Source: Emticicia aquatilis (GTDB taxonomy: Bacteria; Bacteroidota; Bacteroidia; Cytophagales; Spirosomataceae). Taken from it: DNA of 64,000 bases. The notes beneath the pieces are model-generated. The model made no database searches and had not been told where the DNA came from. It saw only the letters and a list, made by a program, of their open reading frames with translations. Position numbers and translations under genes: made by a program. Positions 51,460 through 60,692 of the stretch are shown piece after piece. Positions within the stretch are counted from its first letter, which is position 1. Each line of letters starts with the position of its first letter. Location of the stretch: assembly GCF_014644295.1 (NCBI RefSeq), contig NZ_BMKK01000003.1:372001-436000 (forward strand), in the 5' to 3' direction.

Positions 51460-51492
51460 CTTGTTATTTTGCTCTCGTAAATATTCAGAAAG

Positions 51493-51888
51493 ATGAAATT
51501 TCGCCCCTCATACCTTTTGTTCCTGCTTTGCTTTTTCTGCTTTACTTGTTCTGATAACAAGCTAAAAGTCAAGAATAATTCTTCAAAAGAAATTATAGTG
51601 TATTATTTTAGAACTGATGAGATTACAGAATATGGGGGAGGAACCAGAATACTACCAAATTTCACCAAAAGTATTCCAGCAATAAACCGAACTAAGTGGG
51701 AGGAGGTTTTTGAAGAAAGCCCAGATAAAAAAGTACGTTTTTACATATATGATGCTGATTTAATGGTTGGTAAAACCGCAACAGAGCATCTTGATTGGAT
51801 AAGAGACACTAAAAACTGTTTAAGTAAACAAAAATTAAGCGTTTCAGAGCTTGAAAGTCTTAATTGGGAAATATCTTATAGTGATTAG
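51493..51888 (+). CDS. Hypothetical small lipoprotein
   Basis: A 131-residue lipoprotein (signal peptide LLFLLCFFCFTC, then SDNKLKVKN). I recognise no domain; the mature part begins with strands such as SSKEIIVYYFRTD. It is flanked on both sides by copies of a 57-bp direct repeat, which suggests the gene and one repeat copy form a unit that was inserted or could be deleted by recombination. Confidence 0.65.
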   Translation: MKFRPSYLLFLLCFFCFTCSDNKLKVKNNSSKEIIVYYFRTDEITEYGGGTRILPNFTKSIPAINRTKWEEVFEESPDKKVRFYIYDADLMVGKTATEHLDWIRDTKNCLSKQKLSVSELESLNWEISYSD

Positions 51889-51930
51889 TGACAATCAATA
51901 ATAAATAAGTTAAAACCAAGTCGTGTTACC

Positions 51931-51987
51931 TGAGCGAAGTCGAAGGCAGCAACAAAAAAAAACATTCTCGCAAGAGTTTGGGGATTT
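51931..51987 (+). repeat. 57-bp direct repeat, copy 2
   Basis: Same orientation and length as 51403-51459. The hairpin is partly lost because the left arm is a run of nine A. Confidence 0.75.
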
Positions 51988-51991
51988 TTGT

Positions 51992-52225
51992 TTATGATTT
52001 CTTCACAATTGTTGGTTTAAAAGAAGCATCTAAATAAAACTTTTCTTCAAAAGTAACTTTAGGTTCTTTACTTTTGAGTATGGCATAGACCATCCAAATG
52101 ACCATAATATGTAGCACAAGAAACGTGGCCATGATGAATGGATAAGGCATTTCAAAAACAATAAATAAGCAGTAAACTACCAAGAAAAGGGTAGTGATGT
52201 AAATAGTAAAAGAGTCTTTTTTCAT
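51992..52225 (-). CDS. Small membrane protein, unrecognised
   Basis: A 77-residue protein with two transmembrane helices (TLFLVVYCLFIVFEM; ATFLVLHIMVIWMVYAIL) and a short charged C-terminal tail that ends in KPTIVKKS. No family recognised. Coding is supported by the membrane pattern and isolation in the gap. The end abuts the second 57-bp repeat. Confidence 0.6.
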   Translation of the reverse strand: MKKDSFTIYITTLFLVVYCLFIVFEMPYPFIMATFLVLHIMVIWMVYAILKSKEPKVTFEEKFYLDASFKPTIVKKS

Positions 52226-52332
52226 GATGATACAAGGTTAAGTCTGAAATATGTTTCTAACTATCAGACCTTACTGATTGTTTAATTCTCCATTTTGCTC
52301 TATCTTTAAAACCAAAATTCAACCATATACTA

Positions 52333-53472
52333 ATGATTTCTATTAAACGTACAATCCGCTATTCATTTCTAATTTTACTTTCTACTTATTGCTCTGCACA
52401 AACCCTCAAAGATGCCTACAAAGATGCTTTCAAGATGGGTGTTGCAGTAAATGATGCCATCGTTTCGGGGCAAGATAAAGCCTCGCAAGATATTGTTGTA
52501 AAGCAATTCAATACCATTACCATCGAAAACTCTATGAAGGCCGAACGTATTAATCCTAAGCCTGGGGTTTTTAATTATGGACCTGCCGATGCGTTTGTAG
52601 AGTTTGGTAAGAAAAACAACATGTTTATCGTTGGTCATACGCTGGTGTGGCACAACCAAACGCCTGCATGGTTTTTTCAAAATGAAGATGGAAAACCAAA
52701 AACAAAAGAAGAGGTAAAAGAGCGTTTGCGTGAACATATCCAGACCATTGCTGGAAGATACGCAGGTAAAGTCAATGCTTGGGATGTGGTGAATGAAGTA
52801 ATTGATGACGACGGGAATTACCGCCAAACTACATGGGTAAAAGGCATTGGTAGTGGCGATGAGTTAGTGAAATTGGCCTTTAAATATGCCGCCGAATATG
52901 CACCAAATACCGAACTCTATTACAATGATTTCAATGCGTGGCGACCAACCAAACGAGACGGAATAGTGAGAATGGTAAAAATGCTTCAAAAAGAAGGTAT
53001 TAAAATTGATGGTATCGGCATTCAAGGCCACTGGGGGCTAAACTATCCAAAGACAGAATACATTGAGGCTGCCATCGAAGCCTATGCTGCTTTAGGTGTA
53101 AAAGTAATGATTACTGAGTTGGATGTCGATGTATTACCATTGACAAAAGAAGGACAAGTAATCGGGCAAGGAATGAGCGAAAAACAGTTTCAGAACGAAG
53201 AATTTAAGGAGTTCCTCGACCCGTACAGCAAAGGTTTGCCAGCCGAAGTTCAAACCCAACTGGCCAATCGATACGCCCAGTTATTTGAAATTTTCTACAA
53301 AAAACGTGATAAAATAGATAGAGTAACGATGTGGGGAATCCACGACGATATGTCTTGGAAAAACGATTATCCAGTACCAAGAAGAACCAATTATCCATTA
53401 CTTTGGGATAGAAATAAACAACCAAAACCAGCGTTTGATGCAGTTTTGAATCTACCAAAGAAATTGAAATAA
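52333..53472 (+). CDS. Endo-1,4-beta-xylanase, glycoside hydrolase family 10
   Basis: A 379-residue secreted GH10 enzyme with a signal peptide (residues 1-22). The acid/base Glu155 is in AWDVVNEVIDD and the nucleophile Glu262 in VMITELDVDV. HTLVWHNQTPAWFF and GIGIQGHWGL are also family signatures. The retaining hydrolase cleaves the xylan backbone. No carbohydrate-binding module, type IX C-terminal sorting domain or SusCD pair is attached or adjacent, so it is probably periplasmic and may act on imported oligosaccharides. Confidence 0.95.
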   Translation: MISIKRTIRYSFLILLSTYCSAQTLKDAYKDAFKMGVAVNDAIVSGQDKASQDIVVKQFNTITIENSMKAERINPKPGVFNYGPADAFVEFGKKNNMFIVGHTLVWHNQTPAWFFQNEDGKPKTKEEVKERLREHIQTIAGRYAGKVNAWDVVNEVIDDDGNYRQTTWVKGIGSGDELVKLAFKYAAEYAPNTELYYNDFNAWRPTKRDGIVRMVKMLQKEGIKIDGIGIQGHWGLNYPKTEYIEAAIEAYAALGVKVMITELDVDVLPLTKEGQVIGQGMSEKQFQNEEFKEFLDPYSKGLPAEVQTQLANRYAQLFEIFYKKRDKIDRVTMWGIHDDMSWKNDYPVPRRTNYPLLWDRNKQPKPAFDAVLNLPKKLK

Positions 53473-53487
53473 TTGCAGAAACGAATA

Positions 53488-54612
53488 CTATTGAAGCCAG
53501 CCATCAGGCTTATTAGGAGTGCGTGTTGGGCTTAGCAAACACTTAACTAATGGAGGGCGACCAATTTCGCCAGAAACTGGGGGTTCTTGACTTAAAGTAT
53601 GGTCTCTGAGACCCACAGTTTTTATTTTTAATTCATTGGGTTCTTTTCTATCTATCCAATACCTTTTGCTCTTTATGCTCTTAACCATAAAAAAACCAGC
53701 AACGGGTTCACTGGTATTATTGATATTAGTTATGTTTCCGATAAGTGCAGCGGGTGGGGTATCAACCAAAGTGCCTGTATTTTGAGTTTGGTCAGCTAAT
53801 AATTTTAAGTATTTGTAGGCCTCGTTTGAGATGGACTGTTGACTAATCTCAATCAAAGCTCCATTGGTAGTATAATAAGGAATTTGGGCTACTAATCTAT
53901 TTGAAATAGTCTTACCGTTGGATGTAAAATCGTTTAAAACATTCAGTTCCGAACTTCTCAAAATATCCCAACAATCTCCCTCACAATAATAGTCAAAAAA
54001 TAACCCTTGATATTCATTTTGGGCTCTACAACCAGTATTTGGGTAATATCTGCCTCCTTCACAAGTTATACAAATATCTTGTTTTTCCCAAAGTTGCCAA
54101 GTCCATAAATAATTGTTTTTCTCTTCGGCAGGGTCTTTAGTGTCGATGTAAACAAAGTTTGCAGGAATAAATTTTTCTTCTTTCAATATTCCATCTTTGT
54201 AAAACACATCATGAATTCTTATTATTTCAGGCACTTCAACAAGCTTTTCAATACCAGATTTATAGCTACTTCCATCGTTTTTCGTGAAAAATAACTGATA
54301 GCTGGTGCCTGTTTTTAATTCAAAATTTGTCGGAAGAGCATATATGCCTTCTCCTTTTTCAATAAACTTAACGGTTTCTTTTCCATTGATTAGTAGCTCA
54401 ACCGAAGCTTTTAAAATAGGTGAATTAAAGGCCGTTCCTTTGGCATTAAACGACTCGGATATGGTGACACGTTGTTCTTTAGCAATGTCGGTGAGTGTGG
54501 CATCCACGGTCAATATTCTTAAATCGCTCACAACCCCTAATTCAAAGGGTTCAACACAGGCTGTTACCCACAGTCCGATGGTTATTATGAACCCTATAAT
54601 TTTAGTTTTCAT
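53488..54612 (-). CDS. DUF4249 family lipoprotein
   Basis: A 374-residue lipoprotein (GLWVTACVEPFEL lipobox) that matches the DUF4249 pattern: VSDLRILTVDATLTDIAKEQRVTISESF, then strand-rich repeats and a cysteine-rich middle (CITCEGG, CRAQNEY, YYCEGDCWDIL). DUF4249 proteins usually lie next to a TonB-dependent receptor with a carboxypeptidase-like plug, but no receptor is in this window. The function is unknown; a surface lipoprotein role in uptake is suspected. Convergent with the xylanase gene. Confidence 0.88.
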   Translation of the reverse strand: MKTKIIGFIITIGLWVTACVEPFELGVVSDLRILTVDATLTDIAKEQRVTISESFNAKGTAFNSPILKASVELLINGKETVKFIEKGEGIYALPTNFELKTGTSYQLFFTKNDGSSYKSGIEKLVEVPEIIRIHDVFYKDGILKEEKFIPANFVYIDTKDPAEEKNNYLWTWQLWEKQDICITCEGGRYYPNTGCRAQNEYQGLFFDYYCEGDCWDILRSSELNVLNDFTSNGKTISNRLVAQIPYYTTNGALIEISQQSISNEAYKYLKLLADQTQNTGTLVDTPPAALIGNITNINNTSEPVAGFFMVKSIKSKRYWIDRKEPNELKIKTVGLRDHTLSQEPPVSGEIGRPPLVKCLLSPTRTPNKPDGWLQ

Positions 54613-54810
54613 TTTAGAAGCTTTTGGTACTAATCAATAAACAAATTTAATATTTGATTTTGTATTTTATGTTATTTCATAAATCTTATATAAAGTTAGC
54701 GAAATACTTAGCAGAACTTTAAAGTTTTCAAAGAACTATAAAATTTTAGCAAAAATTAATTAAAATTTAATTGCTTGATTATAAGTTGTTTATGTCTATT
54801 AATTATCGTG

Positions 54811-54831
54811 TCATATCTCATAACTCATATT
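54811..54831. repeat. Short heptamer array (3 units)
   Basis: TCATATC, TCATAAC, TCATATT upstream of sucD; weaker example of the period-7 family. Confidence 0.4.
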
Positions 54832-54892
54832 TTTTTTTGTACTTTTCTCATTTCAAACTACTTTTACGTAAAATTCAAAATACACGAAAATA

Positions 54893-55768
54893 ATGAGCGT
54901 TCTTGTAAATAAAAACTCCAAAGTAATCGTACAAGGTTTTACTGGCTCGGAAGGTACATTCCATGCGAGTCAAATGATTGAATACGGCACAAATGTCGTT
55001 GGTGGTGTAACGCCAGGAAAAGGTGGACAATTGCACCTTGACCGCCCTGTTTTCAATACTGTTGAACAAGCAGTAGTTAGCACAGGTGCTGATGTCTCAA
55101 TTATTTTCGTGCCACCAGCGTTTGCAGCAGATGCAATCATGGAAGCAGCCGATGCAGGTATCAAAGTAATCGTATGTATTACTGAAGGTATCCCAACTAA
55201 AGATATGGTAACTGCCAAATCTTATATTCAAGGCAAAAATGTTACTTTGATTGGCCCTAACTGCCCAGGTATTATCACAGCTGAAGAATGTAAAGTAGGT
55301 ATCATGCCAGGTTTTATCTTCAAGAAAGGTACAATCGGTGTAGTTTCTAAATCTGGTACTTTAACTTATGAAGCCGTTGACCAATTATCAAAAGCAGGTC
55401 TTGGTCAAACAACTGCTATCGGTATCGGTGGTGACCCAATCATTGGAACAACTACAAAAGAAGCCGTTGAATTATTAATGAACGACCCAGAAACTGAAGG
55501 TATCGTAATGATTGGCGAGATTGGTGGTGGAATGGAAGCCGAAGCTGCTCGTTGGATTAAAGCAAACGGTACAAAACCAGTAGTTGGTTTTATTGCTGGT
55601 CAAACAGCTCCGAAAGGACGTCGCATGGGTCACGCAGGTGCAATCATCGGTGGTGCTGATGATACAGCTGCTGCTAAGATGAAAATCATGGAAGAATGTG
55701 GAATCTTCGTGGTAGCATCTCCAGCCGACATCGGTGCAACGATGTTGAAAGCTCTCGGAAAAGCTTAA
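54893..55768 (+). CDS. sucD: Succinyl-CoA ligase, alpha subunit
   Basis: A 291-residue alpha subunit of succinyl-CoA synthetase (citric acid cycle). The CoA-binding Rossmann domain begins [37 protein letters not shown]. The phosphorylated histidine lies in [13 protein letters not shown], and [19 protein letters not shown] is conserved. sucC is not adjacent, so the two subunits are encoded apart, as in several Bacteroidota. A strong terminator follows. Confidence 0.96.
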   Translation: MSVLVNKNSKVIVQGFTGSEGTFHASQMIEYGTNVVGGVTPGKGGQLHLDRPVFNTVEQAVVSTGADVSIIFVPPAFAADAIMEAADAGIKVIVCITEGIPTKDMVTAKSYIQGKNVTLIGPNCPGIITAEECKVGIMPGFIFKKGTIGVVSKSGTLTYEAVDQLSKAGLGQTTAIGIGGDPIIGTTTKEAVELLMNDPETEGIVMIGEIGGGMEAEAARWIKANGTKPVVGFIAGQTAPKGRRMGHAGAIIGGADDTAAAKMKIMEECGIFVVASPADIGATMLKALGKA

Positions 55769-55869
55769 TTCAAAATTCATGATTCGTTAAGATTTAGTAA
55801 ACATTAAGCCTAAATTTGAGTAATCATACTCAATAATCTTACAAATCTTTTCAGTCTAATTATAAAAAC

Positions 55870-55902
55870 AAAAGGTCAGACTCAACAAGTCTGACCTTTT
55901 TT
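55870..55902 (+). terminator. Intrinsic terminator after sucD
   Basis: A 13-bp stem AAAAGGTCAGACT/AGTCTGACCTTTT (55870-55882, 55888-55900) followed by T. Confidence 0.88.
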
Positions 55903-55934
55903 GCTTAATTTTGCAAAAAATTTAAAGCAGGCCG

Positions 55935-57089
55935 TTGAAGAAGATTCTTTACATACTTTTGCTAATCATATCGTCAAAGTCGTTTGCCACAACCGTTGGC
56001 CCAAACGACCAATACTTCTTGGTGCATGATTACCACGATGATTGGCAAGTATATAACGACCGAATGAAAGCCTACATTCCGTATATTTCGGAACAGCACT
56101 TGGGATACCCTTCTCACACCGTTTTCTGCGATATTCAGAGTAATCGTGGGTATAGTATTTTAGTCTATGCACAAAAAGCCGATAATTTCTTATTCATCAA
56201 TGGCTCTCTTCGTCAGAAAATTCCCGTTGGCAAATGGATTGTACTGAGTGTCGATAGTTTGTATCGAGCTTATGAGCAACCAACGATTTACATTACTCTT
56301 TACGGTTCCAACGATATTGATGATAAAAAACTAATGTTGGGCTATAAACGCTCCCTTAATCAGAAACCAATTGTATTGGCTGAATCGGGTATTACGGCCA
56401 AGCCTCGTACGCCAGCACCATATAGAAATTATATCGTATTGGTGTCGATGTTCATTTTGGTGTTCTTTTCATATTTATCGAACTCATATATTAGAGCCTT
56501 TCAGCGGTATTTCAACTTTAAAGATTTATTTAACACCTTTGTTCGAGAGCAGTCGTTTCTGATAAATAAGCCACTCAATAGAATGAATGTGATGTTTATC
56601 ATTCTTTTGAGTTTAATCATTAGCTTATTTTATATGTTACTGCAAAGCAAAGGGATTCATGTTTTTGGTGGAAGAGCAATCTTGCAAGAAGGCGATACCC
56701 TCGGAGTATTGCTTTCCAACTATTTTCGAATCAGTTTGGCGGTGTTCGTAATCTTGGTCATGAAATACTTTTTTATTGGCTTAGTAGGGCAACTATTCAA
56801 TCTCGAAAAAGTAGTTGATTTGCATTATTTCAAGATTATCCAAGCGTCGAGTCTTTTCTATTCGGCTTTGGTTATTGTGTTGTTAGTACTCTTTATGGAC
56901 TACTTCCCGCATGATTTCAACTGGCAAGTGTACCTATTTACACCAATCGTTGTATTTTATTTAATTAGATTTTTCATTCTATATTTTACCATAATTCGTA
57001 GTATTCCTATACAAAGTCTCTATTTAATTTCGTACCTTTGTATCGTGGAAATATTGCCCGTTATTCTCGGCATAAGGTTTGCCATGTAA
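55935..57089 (+). CDS. DUF4271 domain membrane protein
   Basis: A 384-residue membrane protein with a TTG start codon (TTG AAG AAG ATT), a signal peptide, an extracytoplasmic domain of about 150 residues and a C-terminal DUF4271 region with five to six helices (FKIIQASSLFYSALVIVLLVLF). The TTG start is supported by the signal peptide that begins there. In Bacteroidota DUF4271 genes commonly precede hemD, as here (69 nt upstream). Function unknown. Confidence 0.85.
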   Translation: MKKILYILLLIISSKSFATTVGPNDQYFLVHDYHDDWQVYNDRMKAYIPYISEQHLGYPSHTVFCDIQSNRGYSILVYAQKADNFLFINGSLRQKIPVGKWIVLSVDSLYRAYEQPTIYITLYGSNDIDDKKLMLGYKRSLNQKPIVLAESGITAKPRTPAPYRNYIVLVSMFILVFFSYLSNSYIRAFQRYFNFKDLFNTFVREQSFLINKPLNRMNVMFIILLSLIISLFYMLLQSKGIHVFGGRAILQEGDTLGVLLSNYFRISLAVFVILVMKYFFIGLVGQLFNLEKVVDLHYFKIIQASSLFYSALVIVLLVLFMDYFPHDFNWQVYLFTPIVVFYLIRFFILYFTIIRSIPIQSLYLISYLCIVEILPVILGIRFAM

Positions 57090-57158
57090 TGATGTCTTTT
57101 TAGTGTTCATCATTTTAAAAACCAAATACAATTTTGTACTTGAAAACCCGCAATTTGG

Positions 57159-57944
57159 ATGAGTGAAGTAACAGAAAAAATAACTCAGGACCGCCTCCGT
57201 AAAGTGGAGAGTATTTTGGTAACTCAAGCGAGACCGACCGACGAAAAGTCTCCGTATTTTGAGTTGGCCAAAAAGTTTAATTTAAAAGTGGACTTCCGTT
57301 CTTTTATTGAAGTAAAAGGCTTAGACCACCGTGATTTTCGTCGCCAAAAAGTGGATATTTTGGCTCATACAGCCATTATTCTCACAAGTCGTAATGCCGT
57401 AGATAATTTCTTCCGTATTGCTAAAGAACTTAGAATCGAGATTCCGATAGATATGAAGTACTTCTGTATTTCGGAGCAAACGGCCAATTATTTACAGAAA
57501 TACATCGTTATCAGAAAACGTAAGATTTTTGTGGGGCAGAAAACCGCAGCTGACTTGGAAGCATTAATTTTAAAGCACAAAGGCGAGAAATTCTTGTTCC
57601 CATGCTCAAACATTCGTAGTAATGACATCCCGAATCTGATGAATCGTAATGATTTGCACCTTACGGAAGCAATCATGTACGAAACCGTTCCATCTGATTT
57701 ATCAGACCTTACAGAGGTTTTCTACGATATTATATGTTTTTATAGCCCATCGGGAATTACCTCATTAAATTCTAATTTCCCAGATTGGAAGCAAAATAAT
57801 ACTCGCTTGGCAGCTTTTGGCCCAACAACAGCCAAAGCCATTCGAGATGCAGGGTTTATTCTTGATATTGAAGCACCGCTCCCAAATGCACCTTCAATGA
57901 CAGGAGCTTTAGAACTCTACATAAAAAAAGCGAACAATATATAA
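57159..57944 (+). CDS. hemD: Uroporphyrinogen-III synthase
   Basis: A 261-residue HemD-family protein that cyclises hydroxymethylbilane to uroporphyrinogen III. Segments such as AIILTSRNAVDNFFRIA, KYFCISEQTANYLQKY, FLFPCSNIRSNDIP, ICFYSPSGITSL and LAAFGPTTAKAIRDAGF match the two-domain fold. HemD is poorly conserved, so the assignment rests on these motifs and on the DUF4271 neighbour. Ends at a strong terminator. Confidence 0.88.
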   Translation: MSEVTEKITQDRLRKVESILVTQARPTDEKSPYFELAKKFNLKVDFRSFIEVKGLDHRDFRRQKVDILAHTAIILTSRNAVDNFFRIAKELRIEIPIDMKYFCISEQTANYLQKYIVIRKRKIFVGQKTAADLEALILKHKGEKFLFPCSNIRSNDIPNLMNRNDLHLTEAIMYETVPSDLSDLTEVFYDIICFYSPSGITSLNSNFPDWKQNNTRLAAFGPTTAKAIRDAGFILDIEAPLPNAPSMTGALELYIKKANNI

Positions 57945-57956
57945 TAAAAATAAGTT

Positions 57957-57990
57957 AATAGGCTAAACCACAAGTTTAGCCTATTTTTTT
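57957..57990 (+). terminator. Intrinsic terminator after hemD
   Basis: A 12-bp stem AATAGGCTAAAC/GTTTAGCCTATT (57957-57968, 57974-57985) with a T tract. Confidence 0.88.
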
Positions 57991-58092
57991 TCGTTATGGT
58001 GTTAGGAATACAAATAATTAATTAAATTGCCAATAGAAATAGAATTGATACAAAAAGATTGTTGCATTTGCAGCCCCAAACCTATCATTTCT

Positions 58093-58113
58093 CGTCTATT
58101 GACCATCGACTAT
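58093..58113. repeat. Short heptamer array (3 units)
   Basis: CGTCTAT, TGACCAT, CGACTAT, 12 nt before the porP-like gene. It resembles the array at 623-664. Confidence 0.5.
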
Positions 58114-58124
58114 TTTAGCCCACT

Positions 58125-59066
58125 ATGAGAAAGATTTATTATATAGTTTTATTAATAGCGTCTTTTACTGCTCATGCTCAACAAGATGCCCAGTTTACGC
58201 ATTACATATACAATCAATTATTTGTAAACCCTGCCACAGCTGGCTCTGAAAACGTGACCCGTTTTCAGGCAATTTACCGTACACAATATCAGGGCTATCA
58301 GAGTACGTTTGATGATGGTGGAGCACCAGTTTCTCAGGTTGTTTCGGCCAATGTTCCGCTCAAAATGATTAAAGGTGGCGTGGGCATTACATTTGTTAAT
58401 GATAAAATAGGAGCAAGCACCCAACGAGATTTTAAATTATCTTATGCTTACCAAATGCCAGTCGGTAATAGCCAGTTGGGGATTGGTGTTAGCGGAGGAT
58501 ACTTTTCGAGAGGAATAGACTACAGTCGCTTGCGTGCAAGAGACGAAAATGACCCACTCTTGGCAACTGGTCGTTTGAGCCAATCGGCAATAGATTTAGG
58601 AGCAGGACTTTATCTAAATAATCCATCCTATACCGTTGGTTTATCAATGAATCATATCAATCAGCCAACATTTGGCCTTGGTACTGACAAAGCAACCAAT
58701 ACGCTCAAGCGTAGTGCCTATCTGACAGGTAGTGTTTTGATAGGAGTATCATACACGGTTGATGTAAGCCCGATGCTTATCGTGAAATCTGACCTAAATA
58801 CAATTTCTGCCGAAGCAGGAGCAATAGCAACTTATGATAGTCGTTATTGGATAGGGGCAAGCTACCGCACAGGAGATGCAGCTTCGGGTCTTGTTGGAGC
58901 AAATTTAATGGGGGGAAGTCTGAGAATAGGCTATGCAATTGATGTAATTGTAGGTGGAAAAAACGCCAAAAGTCCTACCTCACATGAGTTACTTTTGAGC
59001 TATTCGTTGGCAGCTCTTAGAGCGGGCAAAAAATCAATTGTTCGTACGCCAAGATATAGATATTGA
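58125..59066 (+). CDS. PorP/SprF family type IX secretion membrane protein
   Basis: A 313-residue outer-membrane protein with a signal peptide (ending AHAQ) and the family start QDAQFTHYIYNQLFVNPATAGSE. PorP/SprF proteins associate with the type IX secretion machine or anchor its effectors. This copy directly precedes gldKLMN, the conserved arrangement porP-gldK-gldL-gldM-gldN, which supports a core role. The C-terminal strands (HELLLSYSLAAL) fit a beta barrel. Confidence 0.95.
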   Translation: MRKIYYIVLLIASFTAHAQQDAQFTHYIYNQLFVNPATAGSENVTRFQAIYRTQYQGYQSTFDDGGAPVSQVVSANVPLKMIKGGVGITFVNDKIGASTQRDFKLSYAYQMPVGNSQLGIGVSGGYFSRGIDYSRLRARDENDPLLATGRLSQSAIDLGAGLYLNNPSYTVGLSMNHINQPTFGLGTDKATNTLKRSAYLTGSVLIGVSYTVDVSPMLIVKSDLNTISAEAGAIATYDSRYWIGASYRTGDAASGLVGANLMGGSLRIGYAIDVIVGGKNAKSPTSHELLLSYSLAALRAGKKSIVRTPRYRY

Positions 59067-59437
59067 TAAAAATTACCAAAGAAAAAATTAATAAATACTA
59101 CTGTTTATTATCTTCAAAAATGCTATTGAATAGTATTTTGGCATAATTTGTGCCGTTTAATAATAAAATTGCTATTTCTCCACTCATCTACCTAAGTTTG
59201 ACAAAACATTAATTGTTTTAGCAAATAACTATGAAGAATTTAAACAAATAGGTTTGAGCAAGACCCGTAAATAGATATTTTGGCTTAATAATTGCTTTAT
59301 CAGTTGTTAGTTATCGGAAAAACTTATTTTTTTTCATAACTTTGTGAGCTAATGCAATATTATTTTCGGAAGTCACGTTTCTATATTGTCGAAAGTATCA
59401 ATACCAAAAAAAATAGATAACCAACTTGTTTTCAGCT
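59067..59437. other. porP-gldK intergenic region
   Basis: About 370 bp of AT-rich sequence. A TAACTTTG box (59337-59344), without a matching -33, could start gldK transcription about 90 nt upstream of its ATG. No gene or repeat seen otherwise. Confidence 0.45.
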
Positions 59438-60535
59438 ATGAACAAGAAAATGTTAAAGACCTTTTTGAAAAGTCTGTTAGTGATTGCCCCAATCGTAATG
59501 ATGCAGAGTTGTGGTTCTTCAAGTAAGAGTCCATTGGGCAAGGTTTTCGGTGGAAAGAAAAGCAGCAAAGGAGGAGGCAAGGATATCGGAATGGATGGAA
59601 TCCGTGACGGTGAAATCATGGCAACCTCTCGTAAAGGCTATAAGCAAACTGCTCCTTACGGAATGGTACTTATTCCATCAGGTTCATTAATGATGGGACA
59701 AGCTGACGAAGACGTAATGTCAGCTCGTATCTCAATGAACAAAAGAGTAACAATCGTTCCGTTTTATATGGATGATACAGAAGTTACTAACCACGAGTAT
59801 CGTCAGTTTGTAAATTCAATGATGACCGACTCAGTTTCAGTTTTAGGTGAGGAGTTTATCATGTCAACACTTTATCCTGATACTTCGGTTTGGAGTAAAG
59901 ACTTTACTTATCATAATGGCGACCAAATGACAGAATATTACTATTCGTCGCCAGCATTTGATATGTATCCAGTAGTGGGTATTAGCTGGGATGCCGCAGT
60001 ATATTTCTGTAAATGGCGTACAAAACTATTGAACGACAACAGAGCTCAAAAGAATTTATTTAAATCACCTCGCTATCGCTTGCCTTCAGAAGCAGAATGG
60101 GAGTGGGCAGCACGTGGTGGCAAAGAAGGAGCAAAATACCCTTGGGGTAATCCTTACGTAGCTAATGGAAAAGGTTGTTTCTTAGCTAACTTCAAACCAT
60201 ACAGAGGAAATTATCGTGCTGATGGTTATCCTTACACTGCTCCATCAAATGCCTTCAATCCGAATGATTACGGTTTATATAACATGGCAGGAAATGTGGC
60301 AGAGTGGTGCCAAGATGCTTATGCAGAATCATACATGCCAGTTACATGGGATTTGAACCCTGTGTATAATGATGAGAACGAACCTCGTAAAATCATCAAA
60401 GGTGGTTCTTGGAAAGACGTAGCGTACTTCCTCGAAACAGGTACTCGAACTTATGAATTCCGTAACGAACGCCGCTCTTATATCGGATTCCGTTGTGTAA
60501 TGGACCGTTTAGGTAGTGTTCCAGGAAGAGAATAA
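59438..60535 (+). CDS. gldK: Gliding motility lipoprotein GldK (type IX secretion)
   Basis: About 365 residues from MNKKMLKTF; an upstream Met at 59426 is less likely. The signal peptide ends in a lipobox (VMMQSC). The body is a formylglycine-generating-enzyme-like (FGE-sulfatase) domain: VLIPSGSLMMGQ, TEVTNHEYRQFVNSM, YRLPSEAEWEWAARGG, NMAGNVAEWCQDAY and GGSWKDV. GldK forms the periplasmic ring with GldN, attached to the outer membrane. First gene of gldKLMN. Confidence 0.96.
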   Translation: MNKKMLKTFLKSLLVIAPIVMMQSCGSSSKSPLGKVFGGKKSSKGGGKDIGMDGIRDGEIMATSRKGYKQTAPYGMVLIPSGSLMMGQADEDVMSARISMNKRVTIVPFYMDDTEVTNHEYRQFVNSMMTDSVSVLGEEFIMSTLYPDTSVWSKDFTYHNGDQMTEYYYSSPAFDMYPVVGISWDAAVYFCKWRTKLLNDNRAQKNLFKSPRYRLPSEAEWEWAARGGKEGAKYPWGNPYVANGKGCFLANFKPYRGNYRADGYPYTAPSNAFNPNDYGLYNMAGNVAEWCQDAYAESYMPVTWDLNPVYNDENEPRKIIKGGSWKDVAYFLETGTRTYEFRNERRSYIGFRCVMDRLGSVPGRE

Positions 60536-60692
60536 TATCAAATTGAATTGCGAAGTTGCAAATTGACGTATTCCAATCAGTGAATACATCGCTTGTACTT
60601 CGCATTTCTTATGTTTACTCAAAAGTAGATTTTAAACACAAAAAATAAATTACCTTTTAAACTAAAGCTTAATTCTTAACTTTTTTAAACAC

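Noticed and set aside
55767-55787. Heptamer array after sucD (AATTCAA, AATTCAT, GATTCGT)
   Set aside because: Only three loose units in AT-rich sequence; mentioned within the period-7 finding but not listed as a feature.
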